The notes beneath the pieces are model-generated. The model saw only the letters and a program-made list of their open reading frames with translations, was not told where the DNA came from and did not search any database. 64,000 nt of DNA, from contig NZ_BBLU01000014.1 of assembly GCF_000759715.1 (NCBI RefSeq), positions 102,002 through 166,001 on the forward strand, given 5' to 3'. The translations under genes and the position numbers were made by a program. The stretch is from Demequina mangrovi. Its GTDB lineage: Bacteria; Actinomycetota; Actinomycetes; Actinomycetales; Demequinaceae. Below are positions 37,601 to 45,896 of this stretch, piece after piece. The first letter of the stretch is position 1; every line of letters begins with the position of its first letter.

Positions 37601-37643
37601 TTCCTGACACCGGACGGCTGAGGGATCGTGCCGCTGTCAGGAA
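37601..37643. repeat. Inverted repeat TTCCTGACA/TGTCAGGAA
   Basis: Nine-base perfect arms at 37601-37609 and 37635-37643 are separated by 25 bases, in an AT-richer gap between convergent genes. It may be an operator or part of a second terminator. The rest of the gap to 37830 holds nothing I can name. Confidence 0.45.
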
Positions 37644-37830
37644 ATCTATGTGAGCGCCTTGTGGGGCGCCTGCCTCACCGATTCAAACGGTGGAAGCGCA
37701 ACGATTCCATAACATCTTCGGGTGTGTCGGCACTTCCAGTGGAGAATGTGACATTTCCCACAAGTGCAACCCGACGGCCGTTCCAGCCGCGGCGCGGCGT
37801 TCCCCCTCTTTTCGTCCGTGGCCAGGGGGT

Positions 37831-39756
37831 TCAGCGCACGGTGATGGTGCCCAGCGAGGTCCACACCATGAGGTCGAGAGCGTCGTATCCGTCGGGTGCG
37901 ACCGCCATCGCGGAGTCGGTGCCGACGGAGCCGCCGCCGACAGCCCCGGACGACGTCGCGACGCCCAGATCGACGTCGTCACCGTCGCTCTCGAGCCCGA
38001 GGCCGCCCGTGTCGCCGGTGTCCGGCCAGACGTCCTCGATCGCCGACTCGTCCTCCCAGGCGTCCCATTCGTCCACAGCGACGGCGTAGCCGCCGACCGA
38101 GAGGTAGTGGCCGGCCAGGAGCGTGTAGGACCCGGGGGTTACCGTCGTGGGGCCCGCGTCTGTCCAGCAGCCCTCGAGGTCGCGCCACAGGAAGTCGGAT
38201 GCGCGCGAGGCGCCCGCTGCGAGCGTGCTCGTGTCGACGTAGGAGGGCTCGGCCCCGGCCTCCGCCTCCGCGGCGGCGATCATGTCGACCCCGTACATGT
38301 CCTGACGGTCCGGGTTCACGCCGTAGGCCTCGGCCGCCACGCGACCGTTCCGCACGAGCAGGAGGTGGAGCTCGGTCTGGCCCCAGAACTGCGTGAGGTC
38401 CTGATCGGACGTGTTGCGCACCTCGGCGCTCAGCACCGGGTTGCCGTCGACCACCCAGCCGTAGCTGAGGCCGATGGAGGCGGGCGCGGTCACGTCGACG
38501 TCGAGCAGGTCCATCTCCGCCGACCGCGCAGGGAAGGCGCCCTCGCTGCCGCAGCCGTACCACTGCGAGGCGATCTCGCCTCGGGAGTCGCTCGACACGG
38601 TCCACCGCTGGGTCCCCGCGGCCATGTCCCATGCGCCCGTGAGGCCTGCGAGGTACATCTCGCGCGCGCTCGCGGCGTCGAGAGCGGAGTCCGACGTGCC
38701 GACAGGGGGATCGGTGGCGTCGGGGTCCGCCGGGTCGGGCTCGGGCGCCGGCTCCACCGGCGCCGACAGGTAGTCGGCGAACGGCTCGTCGGGCGCGGCG
38801 CCCTCGATGACGAAGCCCAGCGGGTCCGAGACCGCGCGCATCGCGCCGCCGCCGGCGACCACCGTGTCGGGGAGCTCGTCGATCATCGGGGAGTCGTCGG
38901 CCGGGTCCGTCGCCTGGTCCTCGATCGCGGGCGCGGGCTCGGCCGAGTCCGTCGACTCCGCCGCGTCCGTCGACCCGTCCGAGCCCGTCGACTCGTCGGA
39001 ACCTGCCGACTCCTCGGTCGCCTCCGGCTCGGGAACGTCCTCGAGCGCCGGCGGCTCCTCCGCCACCGCGGTCGCGTAGTACTCCTGCGTCAGCACCAGC
39101 TCGTACTTGCCCGCGGGCAGCGCCTCGCCGTCCCAGCAGTTCTCGAGCGGGACGGACAGCGCGTCGACGCTCTCGCCGCCCTCGTCCAGGGTGACCGCGG
39201 CGAGCTCCGAGACGGTCGCGTCGCCGGGATCGCCGGCGAGGGTCGCGACCACGACGCCGTCCCACAGCACCACGCCGTCGAGCCCGAAGGTCTCGAACGT
39301 GCCGTCCGTGTGCGAGGTGGCCGTCACGGTGACGGCGAGCGGCTCGCCCTCCGCCGGCTCGTTGCCGATGGCGGCCGACAGATCGACCGGCGCGCCCTCC
39401 GTGTCGACGTACGGAAGCGTCTGGCCGCACAGGCCCCACGCGAGCGAGGTCGAGCCCGCACCGGACGAGTCCATCTCGAGATCGCCGCCCATCTCGGCGC
39501 CGTCGTCGGCCGTCGCGATCGACGCCGAGTCGGACGCGGACTCCTCCATCGCGGCGGACTCGTTCGTCGAGGAGCCCGTCAGCCCGGAGATCCCGAAGCC
39601 CAGCACCACGACCATGCCGCCCGCGAGCGTGCCGTTGGCGCCCATGCGCAGCCCGCGCTGCGTGGTGACGCGGCGGCGGGCGCGGTCGGTGTCGACCTCG
39701 AGCCCGTCGAGCGGGGCGCGGTCCGCAGCGCTCCTCAGCGCATCCGAGAGCCTCAT
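37831..39756 (-). CDS. Large membrane-anchored anti-sigma-like protein
   Basis: About 641 residues; starts are possible at 39768, 39765 or 39756, all overlapping or abutting the sigma gene stop. The short cytoplasmic part begins MRLSDALRSAADRAP, then one membrane helix (about 40-60, LAGGMVVVLGFGISGL) and an extracellular part of about 580 residues. Two similar beta-type halves each contain an LVLTQEY or LLAGHYL end with a Cys pair, joined by a low-complexity Ser/Asp/Glu linker (about 235-290). It is coupled to an ECF sigma gene, so it is probably the sensor that holds that sigma factor. No canonical zinc anti-sigma motif is visible. Confidence 0.8.
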   Translation of the reverse strand: MRLSDALRSAADRAPLDGLEVDTDRARRRVTTQRGLRMGANGTLAGGMVVVLGFGISGLTGSSTNESAAMEESASDSASIATADDGAEMGGDLEMDSSGAGSTSLAWGLCGQTLPYVDTEGAPVDLSAAIGNEPAEGEPLAVTVTATSHTDGTFETFGLDGVVLWDGVVVATLAGDPGDATVSELAAVTLDEGGESVDALSVPLENCWDGEALPAGKYELVLTQEYYATAVAEEPPALEDVPEPEATEESAGSDESTGSDGSTDAAESTDSAEPAPAIEDQATDPADDSPMIDELPDTVVAGGGAMRAVSDPLGFVIEGAAPDEPFADYLSAPVEPAPEPDPADPDATDPPVGTSDSALDAASAREMYLAGLTGAWDMAAGTQRWTVSSDSRGEIASQWYGCGSEGAFPARSAEMDLLDVDVTAPASIGLSYGWVVDGNPVLSAEVRNTSDQDLTQFWGQTELHLLLVRNGRVAAEAYGVNPDRQDMYGVDMIAAAEAEAGAEPSYVDTSTLAAGASRASDFLWRDLEGCWTDAGPTTVTPGSYTLLAGHYLSVGGYAVAVDEWDAWEDESAIEDVWPDTGDTGGLGLESDGDDVDLGVATSSGAVGGGSVGTDSAMAVAPDGYDALDLMVWTSLGTITVR

Positions 39757-39757
39757 G

Positions 39758-40306
39758 TCACTCACCATCCCTTCCGTGCCGCGCGGAGACGTCCACCGCA
39801 TCGGTCTCCTCGTGGTCGTCCAGCGGGCCGAGCACCAGCTCGAGCCGCGCCAGGCCGTCATGCAGATACCTCTTCACCGAGCCCGGCGCGAGGCCCAGCT
39901 GGTGCGCGATGTCCGGCACCGTGAGGTCGTCGAAGAAGCGCAGCACCACGCAGGCCCGCTCCCGCGGGGCGAGCGTGTCGAGCGCCTCGAGCACGTCGGC
40001 GCTCGCCTCGACGCCGGCGAGCGGGTCGATCGCCTCGGTGGTCGGGCGGAACAGGTGCTGGACGCGGCGCCACCGCTGCTCGCGCCGGTAGCCGTCGATG
40101 TACGTGGTCGTGATCGCGCGACGCACGTACGCCTCGGCCTTCGCGACTCCGAGCCCGGGCCGAGGGCGGGCGAACGTCCGCACGAGCGCGTCCTGCACCA
40201 GGTCCTGGGCGAGGGTGCCGTCGCCGCACACCACATAGGCGTATCCCAGGAGCGCGCGTTCGCGGTCGCGCATCAGATGCTCCATCGTGTCCCGCCAGTC
40301 GCTCAT
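39758..40306 (-). CDS. ECF sigma factor, SigE-family type
   Basis: 182 residues from ATG 40306 (MSDWRDTMEHLMRDRERALL); a GTG one codon upstream is also possible. Region 2 (about 17-80: LLGYAYVVCGDGTLAQDLVQ, DALVRTFARP) and region 4 (about 118-165: LDTLAPRERACVVLRFFDDL, LGLAPGSVKRYLHDGLARL) are complete. It directs RNA polymerase to a stress or envelope regulon. The downstream gene is its likely anti-sigma partner. Own promoter not recognisable. Confidence 0.92.
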   Translation of the reverse strand: MSDWRDTMEHLMRDRERALLGYAYVVCGDGTLAQDLVQDALVRTFARPRPGLGVAKAEAYVRRAITTTYIDGYRREQRWRRVQHLFRPTTEAIDPLAGVEASADVLEALDTLAPRERACVVLRFFDDLTVPDIAHQLGLAPGSVKRYLHDGLARLELVLGPLDDHEETDAVDVSARHGRDGE

Positions 40307-40464
40307 CACGTCCCCCACCTCGTCGTGCCTCGCAGTATCGACGTGCCTGGCCCGCAAATCGTTGGGGCGCACCGGTCGCGCTCGGGGCCGCGTCGCCTAG
40401 AGTGGCGAATACCCGCGCGGGCGCGACAACGGAGTCGCGTCGGGGAGGACGTCAGGGAGGACGT

Positions 40465-42801
40465 ATGCACGCCGCCGCCACCACCGTCGAGGTGGGCTCG
40501 AGCAGCCTCACCATCGTGGTCGTCATCGGGATCATCGCCGCCGTCGCGCTGCTCGCCTCCTGGCTGCTGCGCGCCCAGGTGCTCAAGGCCCCGGACGGCA
40601 CGGAGACGATGAACGACATCGCCACCGCGGTGCAGGAGGGGGCGTCCGCGTACCTGAGCCGCCAGCTGCGCACGCTCGCGCTCTTCGCGGCGCTGGTGTT
40701 CGCGCTGCTGTTCCTGCTGCCAGGAGACACCGGCGTGCGCATCGGCCGGTCGCTGTTCTTCCTGCTGGGCGCCGGATGCTCGGCGACCATCGGCTACATG
40801 GGCATGTGGCTCGCGGTGCGGGCCAACGTGCGCGTCGCGTCGGCGTCGACCCGCGAGGGCGGGCGCGCCGAGGGCGCGCGCATCGCGTTCCGCACGGGCG
40901 GCGCGGTGGGCATGTCGGTGGTCGGCATGGGCCTCGGCGGCGCGGCTGCCGTGGTGTTCCTCTACCGGGACGATGCGGCGGCCGTGCTCGAGGGCTTCGG
41001 CTTCGGGGCGGCGCTGCTCGCGATGTTCATGCGCGTGGGCGGCGGGATCTTCACCAAGGCGGCCGATGTGGGCGCGGACCTCGTGGGCAAGGTCGAGCAG
41101 CACATCCCGGAGGACGATCCGCGCAACGCCGCGACGATCGCCGACAACGTGGGCGACAACGTGGGTGACTGCGCCGGCATGGCCGCGGACCTCTTCGAGT
41201 CCTACGCCGTGACGCTCGTGGCCGCGCTCATCCTCGGCAAGGCCGCCTTCGGCGAGGACGGGCTGGTCTTCCCGCTCATCATCACCGCGATCGGCGCGCT
41301 GGTCGCGGCCCTCGGCGTCGCCATCACCAAGGTCCGCGGCGACGAGCCCGGGCTCAAGGCCATCAACCGCGGCTTCTACATCTCGGCCGTGGCGGGCGCG
41401 GTGCTCGCGGCGGTCGCGTCGTACGTCTACCTCCCCTCGAGCTTCGCGGACTTCGACGGCGCCGCCGTCGCGGACGCCTCGGGCGACCCCCGGGCCATCG
41501 CGACCGTCGCGGTCTTCGTCGGCATCGGCCTCGCGGGGCTCATCCTGTGGATCACCGGCTACTTCACCGACACCGCGAAGCGGCCCACGCGCCGCGTCGC
41601 GCGCACCTCCCTCACCGGTGCCGCGACCGTGGTGCTCGCGGGCATCGGCGTGGGCCTCGAGTCCGCCGTCTACACGGCGACCGTGATCGCCGGCGCCATC
41701 GTCATCCTCTTCGCGATCTCCGGAGGGTCGATCGCGCTCGCGCTGTTCCTTGTCGCGCTCGCGGGCTGCGGGCTGCTCACCACTGTCGGCGTCATCGTCG
41801 CGATGGACACGTTCGGGCCGGTCTCCGACAACGCGCAGGGCATCGCGGAGATGTCCGGGGAGGTCGACGAGGAGGCCGCGAAGACCCTCACCGACCTCGA
41901 CGCGGTGGGCAACACCACCAAGGCCATCACCAAGGGCATCGCGATCGCCACGGCGGTGCTCGCCGCGACGGCGCTGTTCGGCAGCTACTCGGACGCGGTG
42001 ACGCACGCCCTCGAGGAGGCCTCGGCGAACGCCGCCGACTTCTTCAGCTACGAGGTCATCCACCCGCTCACCCTCGTCGGCCTCATCATCGGCGGCGCGA
42101 CGGTGTTCCTCTTCAGCGGGCTCGCCATCGACGCGGTGACCCGCGCGGCCGGGGCGATCGTGTTCGAGGTGCGCCGCCAGTTCCGCGAGATGCCCGGGAT
42201 CATGGACCGCACGCAGCGACCCGAGTACGGACGCGTGGTCGACATCTGCACGCGCGACTCGCTGCGCGAGCTCGCGACGCCGGGCCTGCTGGCCGCGATG
42301 GCGCCCATCTTCGTGGGCTTCGCGCTCGGGGTCGGCGCGCTCGCGGGCTTCCTCGCCGGCGCGATCGGCACGGGCGTGCTCATGGCGGTGTTCCTCGCGA
42401 ACGCGGGTGGCTCGTGGGACAACGCCAAGAAGATCGTCGAGGACGGCCATCACGGCGGCAAGTACTCCGCCGCGCACGAGGCGACCGTCATCGGCGACAC
42501 CATCGGCGACCCGTTCAAGGACACCGCCGGCCCCGCGATCAACCCGCTCATCAAGGTGATGAACCTGGTGGCCCTGCTCATCGCGCCCGCGGTGGTCGCG
42601 CTGAGCTACGGCGACGGGGCGAACGGGCTGTGGCGCACGGTGATCGCGGCCGTGGCCGCCGCGGTCGCGGTGACGGCGGTCGCCTTCGCGTCGCGGCGGG
42701 CGCACGCGGGCGGGATCGCGAGCGAGGCCGATGCGGCGGAGGCTGAGGAGCACCCCGACGAGCCCGCGGGCGGCGTCGAGGAGCGCGCCGAGGCCCGCTA
42801 G
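40465..42801 (+). CDS. hppA: Membrane-bound H+-pyrophosphatase, K+-independent type
   Basis: 778 residues, AGGGAGG before ATG 40465, about 16 membrane helices. It hydrolyses pyrophosphate and pumps protons outward. The substrate site DVGADLVGKVEQHIPEDDPR (about 208-227), DNVGDNVGDCAGMAADLFES (about 231-250) and the C-terminal GDTIGDPFKDTAGPAINPL are intact. Lys486 and Thr489 in GNTTKAITKG are the residues that define the K+-independent subfamily (Ala in K+-dependent enzymes). A 40-residue acidic tail ends the protein. Monocistronic. Confidence 0.97.
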   Translation: MHAAATTVEVGSSSLTIVVVIGIIAAVALLASWLLRAQVLKAPDGTETMNDIATAVQEGASAYLSRQLRTLALFAALVFALLFLLPGDTGVRIGRSLFFLLGAGCSATIGYMGMWLAVRANVRVASASTREGGRAEGARIAFRTGGAVGMSVVGMGLGGAAAVVFLYRDDAAAVLEGFGFGAALLAMFMRVGGGIFTKAADVGADLVGKVEQHIPEDDPRNAATIADNVGDNVGDCAGMAADLFESYAVTLVAALILGKAAFGEDGLVFPLIITAIGALVAALGVAITKVRGDEPGLKAINRGFYISAVAGAVLAAVASYVYLPSSFADFDGAAVADASGDPRAIATVAVFVGIGLAGLILWITGYFTDTAKRPTRRVARTSLTGAATVVLAGIGVGLESAVYTATVIAGAIVILFAISGGSIALALFLVALAGCGLLTTVGVIVAMDTFGPVSDNAQGIAEMSGEVDEEAAKTLTDLDAVGNTTKAITKGIAIATAVLAATALFGSYSDAVTHALEEASANAADFFSYEVIHPLTLVGLIIGGATVFLFSGLAIDAVTRAAGAIVFEVRRQFREMPGIMDRTQRPEYGRVVDICTRDSLRELATPGLLAAMAPIFVGFALGVGALAGFLAGAIGTGVLMAVFLANAGGSWDNAKKIVEDGHHGGKYSAAHEATVIGDTIGDPFKDTAGPAINPLIKVMNLVALLIAPAVVALSYGDGANGLWRTVIAAVAAAVAVTAVAFASRRAHAGGIASEADAAEAEEHPDEPAGGVEERAEAR

Positions 42802-42882
42802 CGTCGACAGCCCTTCCAAACGGGGTCTCCGCGCTGGTAGAACTTGCTCATCTCGACTCGATCGAGGGTCGGAGGGGCGCCC

Positions 42883-43311
42883 ATGAACCGGCCGATGCGC
42901 TGGGCTGTCGTGATCGTGGGGCTCGCTGCGGAGCTGGCCTTCCTGGTGGCGCTCGACGGGCTCGGCGTGCCCCGATGGGTGGTGTGGCTGTGCGTGGTGC
43001 CCGCGGCGTTCGTCGCCGAGGCGTACCTGCTGCCGCTCGTCCGCCGACCGCGTGTCCCGGACCGGCCCGCGCGCGATCCCGGGCACTTCATGGTGTCGGT
43101 GACCGACTGGGGGCGGGCGCCCATCCAGGTGCTCAAGGCGGTACGCGAGGAGGACGGCGACGCCCGGGCCTTCGAGGTGCTCTCCCGTGCGATGCATGGC
43201 AACGGCACCCTCATCGTCCGCACGGGGCTGTCGGGGTCCGCCGCGTCGCAGGTCGCCCGGGCTCTCGAGGGTGCGGGCGCGGTCGTCGCGATCGAGCACG
43301 CCCGCGGCTGA
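42883..43311 (+). CDS. Membrane protein with ribosomal L7/L12-like C-terminal domain
   Basis: 142 residues from ATG 42883, with GGAGGGG upstream. Two membrane helices (about 7-24 and 28-47) precede a short basic linker. The last 60 residues read IQVLKAVREEDGDARAFEVL, then a turn, then SGSAASQVARALEGAGAVVA. This is the pattern of the L7/L12 C-terminal domain: Lys-x-Val-Arg-Glu, a helix, then an Ala-rich helix ending Gly-Ala-x-Val. Proteins with this domain outside the ribosome occur in actinobacteria without known role. It precedes a dehydrogenase by 26 bases. Confidence 0.75.
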   Translation: MNRPMRWAVVIVGLAAELAFLVALDGLGVPRWVVWLCVVPAAFVAEAYLLPLVRRPRVPDRPARDPGHFMVSVTDWGRAPIQVLKAVREEDGDARAFEVLSRAMHGNGTLIVRTGLSGSAASQVARALEGAGAVVAIEHARG

Positions 43312-43337
43312 TCGCGTCCTCGTGCCATCCTGGCCCG

Positions 43338-44264
43338 ATGGACACCACCCGCCCGCGGATCCTGGTCGACATGTCGCTCCACCCGAGGGCGCGCGCGGCG
43401 CTGACCGCGGCGGCCGACGTCGCCGGCCTTCCTCGCGACGGTGACGCCCGTGCCGCCGCCCTCGCCGGCGCCGACGGCATCCTCGCGTACGGCCCACCCG
43501 CCCCGACCGAGCTCGCATCGGCGCCGCACCTCCGTGCGCTCGCGGTCCATCTCGCCGCGCCCGACGTGCACGCGTACGCCGCCGAGCAGGGCGTCGCGGT
43601 GATCGAGTCGAGCCGGCTGTGGCGGACGGTCGCCGAGCACACGCTCGCGCTCCTGCTCGCCACGCTGCGGCGCGTCCCCGCGGCCGATGCCGCGATCCGC
43701 GCCGGACGCTGGCCTCGCGAGGATCTCAAGGTGCCGTACTCGGGCCGCGACCTCGCGCGCTCCACGGTGGGTGTGCTCGGCGCGGGCCGCATCGGCGCCC
43801 CGCTGCTCGGGATGCTCGCCGCGCTCGAGGCGCGCCCGCTCTTCATGGACGCGACGCCGATGCCCGACCTCGAGGCCGCGACGGGAGCGCGCCAGGTCGA
43901 TCTCGACGCGCTGCTCGCCGAGTCGGACGCGGTGGTGGTCCTGCTCCCGCTCGACGAGGCCACGCGCGGCACCCTCGGCGCCGCGGAGCTCGCGCGGATG
44001 AAGCCGGACGCGGTGCTCGTCAACACGGCGCGCGGGCCCGTGGTGGACGAGGACGCGCTGCTCGCCGCGCTCCGGGACGGCACGCTCGCGGGGGCCGGCC
44101 TCGACGTCCACGGCGACGAGCCGCTGCCGGCGGACCATCCGCTGCTCGCGTTCGAGCAGGTGGTCATCACCCCGCACCTGGGCGGGTCGACGCTCGAGTG
44201 CGATCTCGAGCTGGTGGACGGGCTGCTCCGCGCGCTCGGCGGGGGAGCCGCACCGCCGGCCTGA
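43338..44264 (+). CDS. D-2-hydroxyacid dehydrogenase family protein
   Basis: 308 residues. The NAD-binding Rossmann motif GVLGAGRIGAPLLG (about 144-157), the catalytic Arg in NTARGPVVDEDAL (about 232-244) and catalytic His in TPHLGGST (about 283-290) are present; the Glu position is in GLDVHGDEPLP. The enzyme reduces a 2-keto acid or oxidises a D-2-hydroxy acid in the cytoplasm; phosphoglycerate dehydrogenase-like and glyoxylate reductase-like members share these motifs. Substrate cannot be assigned. Likely co-transcribed with the gene upstream. Confidence 0.88.
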   Translation: MDTTRPRILVDMSLHPRARAALTAAADVAGLPRDGDARAAALAGADGILAYGPPAPTELASAPHLRALAVHLAAPDVHAYAAEQGVAVIESSRLWRTVAEHTLALLLATLRRVPAADAAIRAGRWPREDLKVPYSGRDLARSTVGVLGAGRIGAPLLGMLAALEARPLFMDATPMPDLEAATGARQVDLDALLAESDAVVVLLPLDEATRGTLGAAELARMKPDAVLVNTARGPVVDEDALLAALRDGTLAGAGLDVHGDEPLPADHPLLAFEQVVITPHLGGSTLECDLELVDGLLRALGGGAAPPA

Positions 44265-44351
44265 GCGGCCCAGGTCTCAACCTCGTCACGATGCGAGAGG
44301 CGCCCCGCTCGCCGCAACGTCCGGGACACATGCCTCTGGGAGCATGCGGCC

Positions 44352-45896
44352 ATGAGACGCTCGACCGCACCTTTGGCCGGAGTCGTCGGAGCCCTCGTGG
44401 TGGTCGAGGCGACGTCCGGCGTGATCCAGGGCTTCTACACGCCGCTCCTGCCCGACATCGCCCGCAACCTGGGCATCCACGACGCGGACGTCAACTGGTT
44501 CGAGGCCGCGCAGCTGCTGCTGAGCGCGATCGTGGTGCCGCTGCTCGCGCGCCTGGGCGACATGATCGGGCACCGCAAGGTGCTCATCGGCTCGCTCGTC
44601 GTCACGGCGGCGGCCTCGTGGGCGATCGCCTTCTCCGGCACGTTCTGGCTCTTCACCCTCGTGTGGGCCATCCAGGGCTTCTACGTGGTGTGGCTGCCCA
44701 TGAACGTGTCGATCATCCATGCGCGGGCGCGAAAGCATGAGAACACCGCCGAGCTCACCGCGAAGGGCGCGGGTCTCATCGTGGTCGCGCTCGAGGGCGG
44801 CGCGATCGGCGGCGCGCTGCTCGCTGGCCAGCTGGGCGGCATCTTCGCGGACCGGCTGTGGATCTCGCTGTCCGTCCCCGCGGTCCTCGTGACCGTCGCG
44901 CTGTTCGTGGTGATCTTCAAGGTCGAGGACCCGGGCACCCGCGCCGGCGGCCGCATCGACTCGAGCGGCACCGTGCTGCTCAGCCTCGCGCTGCTCGCGA
45001 TCACCGGCGGGCTCTCGCTCGTCCGGGTCAACGGCTTCACCATCTGGGTGTGGGCGATGATCGCGGCCGGACTCGCGCTCCTGTGGTGGTTCGTGCGCGT
45101 CGAGAAGCGCAAGGACGACCCGCTCATCGACATGAGCCTCATCGCGCGCCCCACGCTCTGGCCCGTGATCCTCACGTCGGCGCTGTTCGGCGTCTCGGTG
45201 CTCGGCGCGCAGGGTCCGCTGTCGACCTTCGCGGCCACGGACCCGACCGAGGTGGGCTACGGGCTCGGCCTCGACTCCGCGTCGCGCTCGTACCTCATCG
45301 GCGCGTACGTCTTCTCGCTGCTCATCGGCGCAGGCGTGTACGCGCGCCTGTCGCGCCGCTTCGCGCCGCGCGCGGTGCTGCTCGGTGCCGCCGGGATGGT
45401 GTCGGCCGGCTACCTGCTGCTCATCCCGTTCCACGGCGGCGTCGGGATGGTCACGACGCTCATGGTGGTCGCGGGCCTGGGCTCGGGCGCGCTCGTCGCC
45501 GCGCTGCCCGCGACGGCCGCGGCGGCCGCGCCGCCCCACCAGACCGGCGTCGCGACCGGCCTCACCAACACGACCAAGACGCTCGGCGGCGCGTTCGCGT
45601 CCGCCATCTTCGCGCTCGCGCTCTCCTCGGGGATCGACGATGCCGAGACGACCGCCGCTCCGCTCGCCGGCTACCAGGCCGTGTGGGCGATCTGCGGCGT
45701 GACCGCGCTCGTCGCCGTCGGCGCGATGCTCACCGTCCCCAAGGCCGCCTTCACAGCCGCCGATCCCGAGGCGCAGGGCCTCGGCGACCGCTCCGACGCC
45801 ATGGCGCTCGAGGCCGTGGGTGCCGACGCGGTGGTCTCCGAGAAGCCGTTGCCGCGCCCTGAGAAGTTCGAGGCGGGCGAGGAGGACCGCGCGTGA
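44352..45896 (+). CDS. MFS transporter, DHA2-like drug exporter type
   Basis: 514 residues with about 12-14 membrane helices. The loop 2-3 motif LARLGDMIGHRKVLIG (about 73-88) is the MFS signature, and motif C-like GGAIGGALLAG is near 150. Members are proton-driven exporters of drugs or metabolites. A charged 50-residue C-tail follows the last helix. The next gene, an M20 peptidase, overlaps it (GTGA), which may indicate that the transporter handles a peptide-like product or that the grouping is only transcriptional. Confidence 0.88.
   Translation: MRRSTAPLAGVVGALVVVEATSGVIQGFYTPLLPDIARNLGIHDADVNWFEAAQLLLSAIVVPLLARLGDMIGHRKVLIGSLVVTAAASWAIAFSGTFWLFTLVWAIQGFYVVWLPMNVSIIHARARKHENTAELTAKGAGLIVVALEGGAIGGALLAGQLGGIFADRLWISLSVPAVLVTVALFVVIFKVEDPGTRAGGRIDSSGTVLLSLALLAITGGLSLVRVNGFTIWVWAMIAAGLALLWWFVRVEKRKDDPLIDMSLIARPTLWPVILTSALFGVSVLGAQGPLSTFAATDPTEVGYGLGLDSASRSYLIGAYVFSLLIGAGVYARLSRRFAPRAVLLGAAGMVSAGYLLLIPFHGGVGMVTTLMVVAGLGSGALVAALPATAAAAAPPHQTGVATGLTNTTKTLGGAFASAIFALALSSGIDDAETTAAPLAGYQAVWAICGVTALVAVGAMLTVPKAAFTAADPEAQGLGDRSDAMALEAVGADAVVSEKPLPRPEKFEAGEEDRA

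Noticed and set aside
40306..43518. A 1070-codon minus-strand frame over the pyrophosphatase region
   Set aside because: Long antisense frames are expected at this GC content; the plus-strand hppA has all family motifs.
44265..44351. GGGAGCATGCGGCC region as an operator of the MFS gene
   Set aside because: The dyad is short and imperfect, within what GC-rich sequence gives by chance.
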